DNA of 64,000 nt from Plantago ovata. Its lineage: Eukaryota; Streptophyta; Magnoliopsida; Lamiales; Plantaginaceae. Below, in pieces: positions 33,328 to 44,591 of this stretch (positions are counted from its first letter, which is position 1; each line of letters begins with the position of its first letter). A model generated the notes under the pieces. It worked only from the letters and a program-made list of their open reading frames with translations, searched no databases and was not told where the DNA came from. The stretch is taken from contig CM051457.1 of assembly GCA_028274465.1 (NCBI GenBank), positions 61,318,899-61,382,898 of the forward strand. The letters run 5' to 3'. The position numbers were made by a program, and so were the translations under genes.

Positions 33328-34872
33328 TGTTAGGAAACTTGTAATTTTGATGAGCAATTAACCATGCTAAATTAAGGAAAGTCCAGTAACTAGTACTCTT
33401 AAGGTCCATAGGAATTTAGAATTTTAAGGACATTGTAAAAGAGGAACGTTTGCTGAAGACTTAGAGTAGGTGCTAGATAGGTTGGTTTTACCGCTTATGA
33501 TGTATCTTGTTTTCTGAAAAGAAATACAACCTATTGAAGCATTTTGCTGATGATGTACTTTGTTTTTACAAACAAACTATTGAAGTATATAGAACCGCTC
33601 AGAAACTTGAAGATTTCGAAGACTGAAGACTAGAAGATTTCTGAAGACTGGTATCTACAAAGGCACATGTTGCTCAGAAAGTGGAAACTTCAGCAACAGC
33701 TTGCATAAGTGAAAATCTATATGACAGAGTAGGTTGTGTTTGCTGAAACTGAGACTGACCACTTGCTGATGAACATTTGTGACCTCTTGCTGAAAGTACT
33801 TGCATTTGCGCTCCAATGTTACGGTTTGAATTTCATTCAAATGAGCATTAAATGCAAAGCATGCACGCAAAGAACATGAAGACTAGAAGACAAACAAGGA
33901 CGCTGCTGAAAGTACAAAAGCAAGAGAGTGACATTTTAAGGAACAAAAGCCTTAGAATTTGAAATTCAAACGGCTCCTTATTTCACTATAAATAGAGGTC
34001 ATCCGGCAAAGAGTTGAAGTGTGTCAACAACGTGATCATACTCTCACTTGTGCTTAAACTCACATACCCTTCAATACTCTTTACTGCCATTGATCCGTTC
34101 CAAGACTAAAAGCTTGTAAAAGCTACTTGTGAAGAAGTAGAACTTACACGACTAAGAAATTAGTTAAGTGTTGTTTCTTTCTTTCGAACAAGAACAAGTC
34201 TTGACACCAGAAACAATAAAACTTGTTTACTGCAAAGTATTCAAAGTTTTGTTTCTTAGATTACTTATTGTAACTGAATAAGTTATAATTAAGTTATCTC
34301 ATCCCAAACCTCTCTAACTGAAAATACACCCTTTCAGGCGTGATATTCAGGAGGAACTTAATCAAGCATAGTGTTGCTGATTAAAAGTGTCAAGTTTGGT
34401 GGAGAACAAGGTTACGTTCTCTAGTTAGGTTGGAGACAAAGCAAGTGCGCTTTGGTTTCTGTTTGGATCGCTCTAGATAGGTGTTGTAAGGAACCTCAAA
34501 CTTGTCTTAGTGGATTCAGTCCTAGAAAGGAAAAAGTGGATTAGTTGAGAGATTACGCCACTCTCAGATACCACTATAAAAGTGTTTGTGTGATTTACTT
34601 ACTGTACTTAGTTTTCAGCAAATCCTATCTATCTGTACACAGTCACTCACATCACTTGCTGAAACTTTCATTTACTGAAAAAGCACTTATTGTATCAAAG
34701 ACTTCCGCTCTCTGATTTTAAGTATCAGCAAACCTAGTTACTGTGGAGTAACTTGCGCTTGCTGAGAAAGTTAAGTATCAACAAACTCATTACTGTAAAG
34801 TAATAAGAACTTGCTGAGAAAGTTTTTAAACGACCCCTCCTAGCCTTTTCTTGATGTTTAAAGGAACCAACA
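33328..34872 (+). repeat. Element A 3' LTR (1545 bp)
   Basis: TGTTAGGAAAC ... ACCAACA. TATA box CTATAAATAG at 33986-33995. Contains 12 exact TTGCTGA/TCAGCAA heptamers. Followed by AAGAT, the presumed target site in D. Confidence 0.93.
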
Positions 34873-34900
34873 AAGATACTAATTGTTGTTTGTAGGAATC

Positions 34901-36198
34901 ATGGCTCCACGAGTATCGAAGAAAGCTGGCTCGAACTAGAAGGGTAAGGGGGTAGCATCAAGCTCCCAACCTTCCCACGACATGTACGAGTTGTATCTAG
35001 CTGCAATAGATGTCCGACAAAGGCTCGAGGCGGAGCTAGCCCAAGGTGGGAGATCGATTATACCGGACAGACGAATAGATATTCCAGATGAAGTAGCTCA
35101 CTTGGCAGGGTACAGGACACTCTCCCGATTGGCAAGTAAAAGAATTTGGGGTTGGTATACTTCAAACAGATTCAAGGGGTACGACATGAGCCTCCTCCAA
35201 GAGTTCTACGCTGGATTCACTGATCTTGAGGAGAAGGAGGGGGTACTCGTACGAGGCCTAATTGTACCATGGACGCCGGCCTCAATTTCTGCATTCATCC
35301 ATTTTGGGCAACGGGAGTTCACAGGAAGCAACCACGCATACGAGTATTCAAGGGCCTCTAGGGGATAGGAAGTGAAATTACAGACGTGATCTGCAACAGG
35401 GAGTACAGGTATCCAGAAACCGGAGCACAACCTGCACGGATCCGTCAGAGTGACCTTAACATCGAGGCTAAGGTGATGATGAAATTCTGCATCTTCAACT
35501 TGATCCCTAGAAAGAATGGCACTTGGATACAGCCGAGTTACGCCGAGATCCTCTATTGCTTGATAGGCAAGCATCGAATCGACATCGGTCACATCATGTA
35601 TGAGGAGTATGAGCGCCACTGGGAAAAGAAGAAGAAGCCCTTCATCTTTTCGAGCTTCATCACTGCCTACTGCAAATATTACGGGGTCGAGGACATTGAT
35701 GAGGGGGATTTCGAGGTCGCTGCCCTTTCACCTTCGACTATTGATGTACAGCTTGCTATGTATCAAATGAAGAACCCCAAGGCTGCCGCTGCTGATGTGG
35801 AAGCAGCCTTCCAACCGACCGATTCAGATAATGAAAATGATTATGAGGATGCTATGGAAGCTGATGATGGCCGAGCCCCTATCCCGGATATTTCTTTTGT
35901 CCATAGAGCACGACATGCACCGCCTCGAGCACCACATGGGTCTCAAGGCTTTGACTTCTCAGATTTTCGAGCCCATATCACTGATAGTGTTGCAGCCTTG
36001 ACCACTACTGTCCAAGGAATGCGACAAGACCTCGACGGACACATTGCCCAGCGCAACAGCGATTGGGAGATATTTGAGGAGCATCGTCGAGAGGATAGGC
36101 AGGCAAGGTGGGAGCAACAACAGCTCATCCAGCGGCAACAGGATCTCCTGTCTGACATGTGGAGAGACTATTATGGGGATGACAATCCCGATAACTAG
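34901..36198 (+). pseudogene. Element D 3' ORF, Transposase_32-like protein
   Basis: ATG at 34901 (MAPRVSKKAG) lies five bases after a TTGTTTGTAG splice-acceptor-like site. An in-frame TAG at 34937-34939, a frame change with TAG near 35345-35368, and then an open frame to 36198 break the gene. Landmarks are LLQEFYAGF, VLVRGLIVPW, LNIEAKVMMKFCIFNLIPRKNG and GKHRIDIGHIMYEEYERHW, the pattern of the plant 'putative transposon protein' (PF20167-like) domain found after pol in Athila and related elements. An acidic stretch and a coiled-coil tail rich in Gln/Arg follow. Role unknown. Confidence 0.75.
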
Positions 36199-37741
36199 TC
36201 TTTTCACAAGTCCACTCTCAGCCGACCGAGGCCAAACCGTTCGGTAACATCTAGTATCACTTCTTATTACCCATTCTCTTTTGCTAGGGACTAGCTTAAG
36301 TTTCATAAGGGGGATGGGATGTGAACCGTGATGTTAAGTATTGTTTGGCTTTGCGTTGATTGATATCTTGTTTTTTGTTTGCATTTGCATTTGCACGTTT
36401 ACTGCTTTCTTAGTTTTTAGTTGCATTCACTACATTCATCCTAGGATAGTCTTGCATGTTTTATATGGAGTTTATTGCCAAATTTTTTGAACTTTTTTAT
36501 TGGGTAGATCAACTAATTATGCCATTAATCATATGCTTCATCTCTATGAATTTGTTTGAGGTTTTTCTCGCTTGGCTTGTCACACTTATGTATTGCACTT
36601 AGTTAAGCTTGGTAATCTCGACATCACTTAGTGGTGTTTTCTCTACTGTGGTTCACGAAGGCCTTTATAATAGGATGATGCATATTAGGGTCTTATGGTT
36701 GTTTTCCCGAGTAATTATGTACCTAAGAGGCAACAAGTCTTCACCTTGCTTTGAGATTGCTAAATGCTTAGGAAGGAGGTAGTGTGAGATTGTGTGATCC
36801 TTTGTTTGCAACCTATTATTCCGAATAGGTTTGGGGAGGGGGTTACGCTATCATTAGACTTGTTTTTCGTTTTTCAATTTTGTGTTGTGAGTTTATTTTT
36901 CCTTTTTCGTAAATTTTGTACTCCAACCTATTCGTTCAAATAGGTTTGGGGAAGTCGTTCGTGAGTCATTTTTGTTTCTTTTTCGTTGTGCTACTGCTGG
37001 CTAAAAAAATCGAAAAAAAAGAGAAAAAGAAAAAATTCCAGAAAAAAATGAAAAAAAACTAGAAAAGAAAAAAGGGAAGAAGAAAAGAAAAGACCCCAAA
37101 AAAGCAAAGAAGGGTCCAAAAAAAAGAGAAAGCCAAAAAGCAGTTTAGCAAAGTGTTGTGTCTCATTTTCCAATTCATGTAATGTTCGTAATCGTGTTGT
37201 AATTTTCTATCTTTTCTTTTTGTTTGAGTGTCATCTGTTCTAGACCACCCTCGTCCTGCCATTCAGGAAGTGGTGAATAGCTTAAGACTTTGCTTGAGAG
37301 ATGGGTAGAATAGGGGAGTGTTATCTTTTTAGGGAACCCTCCTTCGTTTGATGAGAGCTAGTATTGGTTCGACCTCTTTGAGGAAAAGTCTTAACTTGGT
37401 GAACAGTAGTAAGTCCTCAGTTTCATAGGCATGGGACAACCATTCATATTTTAACATGTTTCATTACGTCGTCACTGACTAGGTCCAGGTAGAGAATGTT
37501 ACGAGAGACTATCTTGTCTTGACATAAGTGCTTAAGTGAATGTGTATGAGTCAATCGAGACAGTTTTCAACCTATATTCATGTTATGATTTGTATGGTTT
37601 TTGTTCATATGTTTTTTGATAGATTCAATAAATTAGTTCATCTCATTTGGCATGAGACTCCATTTTTTGTGTTGCATTGTTTTTTGCATTAGAGTCTAGC
37701 TTAGTTGCTTGAGGACAAGCAAAGGTTCGGTTTGGGGAGTT
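36199..37741 (+). other. Element D non-coding tail
   Basis: No gene. Carries two AACCTATTC-type hairpins (36810-36831; 36925-36946 with a broken pair), a purine tract (about 37005-37140), a conserved block shared with C, F and I, and the stem TTGCTTG / CAAGCAA (37705-37722) with the PPT ending at 37741. Confidence 0.8.
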
Positions 37742-38934
37742 TGATGAACGTGTATTTTACACTTTCATTTGAGTCTTTTTCACCTATTTTAGCTATCCTC
37801 TATGTTAATTTAGCTATATTTTAGTGCATTTTATTAGAATAGTGTCACGTTTCCCTTTAGTTTGTATTTTACAGGTTTTGGTTGAAAAACGAGGTTTTCC
37901 GAGCAATTATATTGAAGTAGACAAGGAATTGGTGTTCCGAAAGCCTATTTGGAGTATCCAGAAGATTCCGGATAGGATTTGAAGTCTAGGGGTCGAGTCT
38001 GAAGGCTAAAAGGTCACTAGAAGGCAAAAACCGAGTCCGAAAAGGAGATGAAATCCAAAAACGCGTCAATGGCCGAAAAAACCTCCCGGGCGAGTCGCCC
38101 GGGACGTGGGGCGAATCGACCCACACCAGGCGAATCGCCCGGTGTGTGGGGCCCTTCGCCCCACACCTGCCGAAACACTATATATAGTTGCTCAGTTTTC
38201 TCCGTTTTTCATACTTTTTCAGACCTTTTCTCTCACCTTTCTCATTAGTTTTAGGTAGGAATTCTCCAGAGCCTGTTCTGGGGATTCTTAGCTTAGGAGA
38301 TACTTTTTCTTAGCGTTTTGGAGCTTGTAAGATCGTGATTCTTCGGAGATTGACAACCTTCGGTAACATTGTATCTTACAGTTTTTCTATTTATATTTAT
38401 ATATCTTTCAACATGTTTTCATTCATTCGTGCTATGATTTCTGTTGATTGCGTGACATCTATGAGTAGCTAAACTTCTCGTTGGTGATAGGATGTGATTT
38501 CTTAGCGAAGGGTTAATAATTATGCTAATGGCTATATCGCGCATTATACTTTGAGTTATTGCTTTATTTCTTTGATCTATCTAAAACCTCTATCTTCGTA
38601 GTGTTGAATAATTATGGAACACAATTGGACAATTCATTGATCAAAGATCTCTATGCAAAACCGGGGAATTTATGCATGATTATTAACCTGCTATGCTTTG
38701 AATGACCATACTATCACCAATCTCCATTATCTGTTAAGAAAAACCTTTGCTAAGTCGTCTGTTGATTTATATTCTTAAGTTAGATTAGATAAAGCTAGTT
38801 ATAGTCCTTAGAGATCGACACTCGAGGTTATTCTACTGCTACATTACGGTTTTCGTTGTAGTTGTGAATTGCCTTTGGCTAAATAAAAATTTATTTGATT
38901 AACTAGAATCTGACAAGTTCTAAACCGTTCATCA
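37742..38934 (+). repeat. Element D 3' LTR (1193 bp)
   Basis: TGATGAACG ... CGTTCATCA. TATA box CTATATATAG at 38178-38187, directly after the dyad cluster. Colinear with LTR C. Confidence 0.9.
38085..38166 (+). repeat. GC dyad cluster in LTR D
   Basis: Begins with an 8-bp-arm dyad CCCGGGCG-AGT-CGCCCGGG (38085-38103) and continues with GGCG-AAT-CG units. It ends about 11 bp before the TATA box. Confidence 0.85.
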
Positions 38935-39887
38935 CTTCCCCGGAAATAAGCGAAGTCGGGAGTTGAACACTAAGGCTTTCTGGCCAGGGATCAGCTCTTT
39001 CCGCACAATGCCACGGTCGTGATACTTCTTGGTTCGTTCCTTGTAAAGCTTGGAGTTCTCATAGGCACCAAGGCGTAGTTCATCAAGCTCGTCGAGCTGC
39101 ATCAACCTTTCTTCCCTAGCTTTTCCCAAATCAAGGTTGAGCTCCTTGATTGGCCAATAAGCTCGGTGCTCGAGCTCAACCGGAAGGTGGCATGCTTTCC
39201 CAAACACTAGTCTGTACGGTGTGGTGTAGATTACTGTTTTGTAACTGGTTCTATATGCCCAAAGCGCATCATTCAGTTTTCCAGCCCAATCCTTCCTGCT
39301 AGGCTTCACTACACGCTCAAGGATCTTCTTAATGTTCCGGTTGCTGACCTCTACTTGCCCAGAAGTTTGTGGATGATATGGTGTAGCAACATTATGAGTA
39401 ACGCCGTACTTCTTTAGTAGTGAGGCAAAGGAACGGTTGACGAAGTGGGAACCTCCATCAATGATAATTGTTCTAGGAATTCCGAACCGGGTGAAGATGA
39501 ATTCCTTCAGGAATTTTAAGACGACCGAAGCATCATTCTTCCTAGTGGGGACTGCCTCCACCCACTTAGTGACGTAATCGACTGCGACTAGAATGTACTC
39601 ATATCTCGAGCTTGATGGGAATGGTCCCATAAAATCAATTCCCCATACATCAAAAGGTTCTACTAGGAGGTTCCCTTGCTGGGGAATTTCTTGCTTCTTG
39701 CCGATATTGCCCCCTCGCTAACATGGGTCACAGTTCCTCAAAAATTATCTCGCATCTCGGTGCAAGGATGGCCAGAAAAATCCTGCTTGTAACACCTTAC
39801 GGGCTGTTTTATCCCTATTGTAGTGTCCGCCGCACTGAAGCTCATGACAATGACTTAGTACACTTAGTTGTTCTCCCCGTGGAACAC
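38935..39887 (-). pseudogene. Element E integrase (Ty3/Athila-like), left fragment
   Basis: Minus strand. Zinc-binding region with LSHCHELQCGGHY and NCDPC (about 39850-39710), then the catalytic core [29 protein letters not shown] and SGQVEVSNR carrying D, D and E, and a C-terminal part with KKYHDR and [20 protein letters not shown], just before the expected GPF-type end. D's LTR cuts it at 38934; F separates it from the RNase H part at 48306. At least one stop is present in the zinc-finger/core linker. Confidence 0.9.
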
Positions 39888-41205
39888 TGATGAACGTGTA
39901 TTTTACACTTTTATTCGAGTCTTTTTCACCTATTTTAGCTATCCTCTATGTTAATTTAGCTATATTTTAATGCATTTTATTAGAATAGTGTCACGTTTCC
40001 CTTTAGATTTTATTTTACAGGTTTTGGTTGAAATTTGAAGATTTCCGGGCAAATATATTGAAGTTGACAAGGAATTGATGTTTCAGAAGCCTATTTGGAG
40101 TATCTGAAGGTTTCCGGATAGGATTTGAAGTCTAGGGGCCGAATCTGGAGGTTAGAAGGCTACTAGAAGACAGAAACCGAGTCCGAAAAGGGGAAGAAAT
40201 CCAAAAACGCGTCGAAAACGCGGAATTCCGCGAGAAAAACCCAGGGGCGAACCGCCGCACAGCTGGGGCGAACCGCCCCACACCGGGCGAACCGCCGGGC
40301 GTGTGGGGCGAACCGCCCCGTGGTATTTCGGGGCCTATATATAGTTGCTCAGTTTTCTCCGAAAATCATATCTTTCCAGACCTACTTTCTCACCTCTCTC
40401 TATAGTTTTAGGTAGGAACTTCCCGGGGCCTGTCCTGGGAGTTCCGTAGCTTAGGGGATACTTTTTCATAGAGGATTGGAGCTCGTAGGATCGCAATTCT
40501 TCGGAGATTGACAACCTTCGGTAACTTGTATCTTACAGTTTAATCTACTTATTTTATATATCTTTCAATGTGTTTTCTTCTATGATTTCTATTGATTGCA
40601 TGCCTATTATGAGTAGCTAAACTTATCGTTGGTGGTAGTATGTGAATTCTTAGCGAAGGGAAGATAATCATGCTAATGGCTATATCGCGCATTATACTCC
40701 GTGTCATTGCTTTACTTCGTTGATCAGGCACAACCTAAATTCTCGTATGTTGTATTAATTATTATGCACAATTGGATACTTGTCGACCATCAGACCAATT
40801 ATCTTCGTAGTGTTGAATAATTACGGAACACATTAGGACAATAGTGATTGACTTGTCAGACCAATTATCTTCGTAGTGCTTAATATTTGCAACAGGACAC
40901 TAGATTGATTCAAAGATCTCTATGCAAAACCGATGAATTTATGCATGATTATCGACCCGTTATGCTAAGAAGGACCATACTATCACCAATCTCCATTATC
41001 TGCTAGAAACCCCCCTTTTGCTATCTGTCTGCTGTTTTATATTCTCTTGTTAAATAGATAAAGCTAGTTATAGTCCTGAGAGAACGACACTCGAGTCATT
41101 CTACTGCTACACTACGGTTTTCGTTGTAGTTGTGGATTGCCTTTGGCTAATTTACAAATTTATTTGATTCGTTCGCGTTGGAACACGACATCCGCGCGTT
41201 CATCA
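39888..41205 (+). repeat. Element F 5' LTR (1318 bp)
   Basis: TGATGAACG ... CGCGTTCATCA. TATA box CTATATATAG at 40335-40344, about 12 bp downstream of the dyad cluster. Confidence 0.93.
40244..40323 (+). repeat. GC dyad cluster in 5' LTR of F
   Basis: Four units; perfect ones read GGGGCG-AAC-CGCCCC. The centre is AAC throughout, compared with AAT in C and D. Confidence 0.88.
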
Positions 41206-41208
41206 AAT

Positions 41209-41226
41209 TGGCGCCGTTGCCGGGGA
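41209..41226 (+). promoter_or_regulatory. Primer binding site, tRNA-Asp (element F)
   Basis: TGGCGCCGTTGCCGGGGA, 3 nt after the LTR, is fully complementary to the 3' end of plant tRNA-Asp(GTC) including CCA. Confidence 0.95.
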
Positions 41227-41374
41227 CTGTACTCCTTTTTTCTGTTTAATTTGTTTAAATTTACAGCTTTAGATTCCTAATTCTACTAGTTTTAGTTTTC
41301 CTTTTTAATCTCTCTCTGATACTGCTTTCCTAGTTTATTTCTAATCACCTTTCCTAGTCTGTTACAGATAGTGT

Positions 41375-42751
41375 ATGCCGCATACACGTTCTGCAGGAAC
41401 ACCGCTTGTTGATTCAATTGCTGAGATCGACAGAGTCTACTACCAAAGAAGGCGACTACTTGAAAGGCGCGCACTAGAGGAAATAGAGGAAACCGATTTC
41501 TCTGAATCTCTACTTAGTCTCTTCAAGGAAATCAACGGAATGGCAGAAGCTAGACCACTGAAGGCATGGGTTCAACCCACCAAGGATCGTATGAGGGGAC
41601 CGGCGATAGTCCTTTCGTCTTCAACCCGAGATCTGGAAATCAAGAACCACGCATTCCAACAACTTCCGAGGTTCTATGGCTTATCAAGGGAAGATGTGAT
41701 GGGGTACTTGCACGATATCGATGATTTCGTCAACCAACTCCCACGACCCGGAGCTGACATAACAACGGATGAGTTGAGGATGAAGTTTTTTGCTATGGGA
41801 CTTGGCGACAGAGCCAAGTCATGGTTAAGTTCTCTTCCAGCAGGCTCGCTGGACACTTGGGAGAAGGTTTTTTCAGCTTTCATGGAGAAATACTTCCCTC
41901 ACACCTTGACTACCGCGTTAAAGGCGCAGATCACTGGATTCAAGCAGGACTATGATGAGACCATCTACACCGCGTTCGAGAGGTTCCAAGATCTCACGAA
42001 CAAGTGCCCTCACCATGGTTTTGAACTTTCTGACCTAGTCCAACATTTCTACAATGGACTAACCTTCGAGAACCAACAAGTGGTGGATTTCCAATGCCGA
42101 GGCAATATTTGGGAGGAAACCGCAGAAGCCGTCTGGGCAGTTTTCAAAAGGCTTGCTAAGGGTTCGCAGTTCAAGGACCCAAGAGCAATGGTTAGGAGAC
42201 GTGGACCTGAAGCTCCACCGACTCAAGAAGCCCCTATGTATAGGGGAAATGGGGATCAATACGAGTGTTTTACCAACGAATTGAAGCAAGTCCTCAAGAG
42301 CACCACCGGAACAACTGTTTCGAACGAAGTATGCCGAATATGCAAAAGCTATGGGCATGGGGCTCATATGTGTAGATCGGAGCTGGCATACGATGATGCC
42401 AACTGGGCTCGAGGAGGCGAAGAAGAAGCCTTTGCTACGGAGTTTGGTACTCAAGAAGTTAGCTACGGACAAGACGGTAGGAACCCTCGAGGTGGATTTT
42501 GGAGAAGGGGATTCCGAAAAAATCAAGGATATGCACCGGCTAATCAAACTTATGGACCTAACGAAGACCGTAGTAGGCTGAACTATGGTAATGATCACTG
42601 CGAAAACCCCGCTCCAAAAGAGCCACCGAAGTCGAAGACGGCTCAACTGATGGAGAACTTGCAAAAGATGGTCGATCACACACAAAGTTTTCTCAAACGG
42701 TATGAAGAAGACTCCGAGAAGACTAGGGCAAGGCTCGATAGGTTGGAATAG
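41375..42751 (+). CDS. gag: Element F Gag
   Basis: 458 residues from MPHTRSAGTPLVDSIAEID, the ATG lying 7 nt after a TGTTACAG acceptor-like site. Retrotrans_gag-like capsid (FQQLPRFYGLSREDVMGYL ... FAMGLGDRAKSWLSSLPAG) and a CCHC knuckle CRICKSYGHGAHMC. Similar along its length to the Gag of I. It ends in TAG (42749-42751), and the same frame continues directly into the protease. Confidence 0.9.
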   Translation: MPHTRSAGTPLVDSIAEIDRVYYQRRRLLERRALEEIEETDFSESLLSLFKEINGMAEARPLKAWVQPTKDRMRGPAIVLSSSTRDLEIKNHAFQQLPRFYGLSREDVMGYLHDIDDFVNQLPRPGADITTDELRMKFFAMGLGDRAKSWLSSLPAGSLDTWEKVFSAFMEKYFPHTLTTALKAQITGFKQDYDETIYTAFERFQDLTNKCPHHGFELSDLVQHFYNGLTFENQQVVDFQCRGNIWEETAEAVWAVFKRLAKGSQFKDPRAMVRRRGPEAPPTQEAPMYRGNGDQYECFTNELKQVLKSTTGTTVSNEVCRICKSYGHGAHMCRSELAYDDANWARGGEEEAFATEFGTQEVSYGQDGRNPRGGFWRRGFRKNQGYAPANQTYGPNEDRSRLNYGNDHCENPAPKEPPKSKTAQLMENLQKMVDHTQSFLKRYEEDSEKTRARLDRLE

Positions 42752-43492
42752 AGCACTAGGCTTGCCCATCAAAAGATGCAAGAATTGATCGACCGAGGAG
42801 CAAGTAGGGAACAAGGCAAACTGCCTAGCAGCACTGTGAAGTCAAATGCCATTACATTGGCTGGTGATGTACCTGACGAAATCACCATCAGGAAGGTTGT
42901 TAGGTGCGAGTGTTGCATGAAGGAAAAACTTCTACAGGCTGAGGAAGAAGAGAAGGACCTTGGTTTTGACACAAGTGATGAGGAGCAAGAGGATCCCGAA
43001 CCACTCCCTAAAAGTTTCGATGTTAAGGTAGGGATTGGTGAGCTTGAAGATGTCCGTGCCACACTAGACACGGGATCCTACTCTAACATAATTCCTCTGA
43101 ATGTGTTTGAAAAGTGCAACCTTGGAAAACTATCTGAACAAAGGGCTATTGTGCAACTGGCGGATGGATCCTTTATGAGACCCGAAGGCGTTGTTAAAAA
43201 TGTGTTGGTCAAGATTGGTGAAGCATCTATATACACCAATTTTGTAGTTATGCCGGCGTCTGCACCTGGAACGGGGGATGTCATACTCTTAGGGAAAACA
43301 TTCTTGACTAAACTACGCTCAGTGATGGATATCTACCAAAGAACTTGCACCATCGAAGTGAATGGCAAGCAACATGTGTTGCAAGCCATACCTGATCCAC
43401 CGGAACCGCCTGATATTACTACTCACTACTGTGGTCTTGCAGCCTATATTCTTTCTTATTCACAGGTTCGTGGAATGGAAGGAGATCAATGA
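42752..43492 (+). CDS. pro: Element F protease domain, in frame after an amber codon
   Basis: Same frame as Gag. ASREQGKLPSSTVKSNAI matches the inter-domain region of I, and VRATLDTGSYSNIIPLNVFE (about 43054-43111) is the aspartic protease active site, closing with TFLTKLRSVMDIYQRTCTIEV. In I, Gag and protease are one ORF. So either the amber codon is read through or it is a nonsense mutation. Confidence 0.82.
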   Translation, partial: STRLAHQKMQELIDRGASREQGKLPSSTVKSNAITLAGDVPDEITIRKVVRCECCMKEKLLQAEEEEKDLGFDTSDEEQEDPEPLPKSFDVKVGIGELEDVRATLDTGSYSNIIPLNVFEKCNLGKLSEQRAIVQLADGSFMRPEGVVKNVLVKIGEASIYTNFVVMPASAPGTGDVILLGKTFLTKLRSVMDIYQRTCTIEVNGKQHVLQAIPDPPEPPDITTHYCGLAAYILSYSQVRGMEGDQ

Positions 43493-44591
43493 AGGGGAAG
43501 CCTAGTACCCGCAAAAAGAAGAGATAGGCGCAGACAGTAGTCGAGTCAAAGACTTTAAACAATGATGCTATCCGAGAGGCAACCCGGAATTTTTATCGCT
43601 TTCTTTACTGCTTTTCTGCATGCATTCATTCTTGAACTATTTGCTTCTCGTATGCGAATTTGTTCATGTCTGTGTCGTATGTGCTTATGTTTGAGCGAGA
43701 TTTTTCGAGTGGTTTTTTGAAAAAATTGGTTTCGGGGATTAAAACCGCATTTTCTGACGTCGGGAACCGTCTCCGCGCATTGGGGAGCACGGGGCGAACC
43801 ACCCCACATGGGGGGCGAACCGCCCCGCACGTGGGGCGAACCTCCCCACGGCTCCAGATCTTCAAAAAACGCGGATTTCTTCCCCAAAACCTCATTTTCT
43901 TCATATTTCATCATTCCTCCTCCCAAAAAACCCGAAAAACGCGATTTCATCTTCAAATCTTCATAACTTCTGCATTTCTTGACCAAATTGAGTGTTCTTT
44001 AGCTTAAATCAAAGCCTATTACATGATCTATCATCCTATCCGAACAGATTTCATCCTAATTCGTTAGATTTGTAGATCTGAGGTATCATCCTTAGAACCC
44101 TAATTTTCGAATTTGGGGGTTTTCTATTTTGAGCTTCAATTATGCTTATTTGATGCATGGGTATGTTGTTTGTATGATTAGACATGTTATTTACTATTAA
44201 TTGCATGCTCAATTTTGCTTGGATTGATGATTTGGGTGTTTTGCTACTAGATGATATATCTTGTTCTGCAATATGTCTTTATCTTTGATTTCTTGCATAT
44301 GATTGTGTTTATTAATGTAATGTTGGTGGATTTGACGTTAGAATGCTTAATTGTTGAGTATGAGGACTTATGTTGGTAGAATGTTTCGCTGCTATGGTAT
44401 GAATTGAGCCTTGTTATCAAGGATATAAGTTGTCTAGTAAGAGCATGATGTGATGTATTGCATGAAGTAGTTACATTGGTATGTTGCATGATGAAGAAGC
44501 TAGGCTAGACATTACGGTTTGGGGAGCTCGATTGTTGATTTTATCACTTGTGTGTTTCGCTTTTACACTAGTATGTATTTGAGTCAGTTTT
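43493..44591 (+). other. Element F spacer with internal dyad array
   Basis: No gene recognised. Just after the protease the sequence CCGAGAGGCAACCCGG matches the homologous site in I. A dyad array lies at 43791-43850; the rest is AT-rich. Confidence 0.7.
43791..43850 (+). repeat. Internal dyad array of F
   Basis: Three units GGGGCG-AAC-CACCCC, GGGGCG-AAC-CGCCCC and GGGGCG-AAC-CTCCCC, the same word as in the F LTR; two have one base changed in the right arm. Confidence 0.88.

Larger units (their letters stand above)
2332..34872 (+). mobile_element. Element A: Sirevirus-type Ty1/copia retrotransposon, heavily nested
   Basis: A large plus-strand copia element inserted in element D. Visible parts are: 5' LTR from 2332 (its first ~255 bp lie left of element C), PBS, gag, protease, integrase, RT, RNase H (the copia order, integrase before RT), a long env-like gene, PPT and 3' LTR 33328-34872. 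It is interrupted by B, L and I; subtracting these leaves about 12.3 kb internal and about 15.4 kb in total. Large size, iMet primer site and a long post-pol gene are hallmarks of the Sirevirus (SIRE/Maximus) lineage. The genes carry frameshifts and stops, so it is no longer autonomous. Confidence 0.92.
34873..38934 (+). mobile_element. Element D: Ty3/gypsy retrotransposon, 3' part
   Basis: Begins where A ends and comprises a 3' ORF (34901-36198), a tail homologous to C, F and I, and the 3' LTR 37742-38934. Its 5' half must lie left of the window, beyond A. It is inserted in the integrase of E, which resumes at 38935 (target site CTTCC). Confidence 0.85.

Noticed and set aside
43555-43986. 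Minus-strand ORFs over the F internal dyad array
   Set aside because: They merely translate the palindromic GC-rich repeats on the wrong strand of F.
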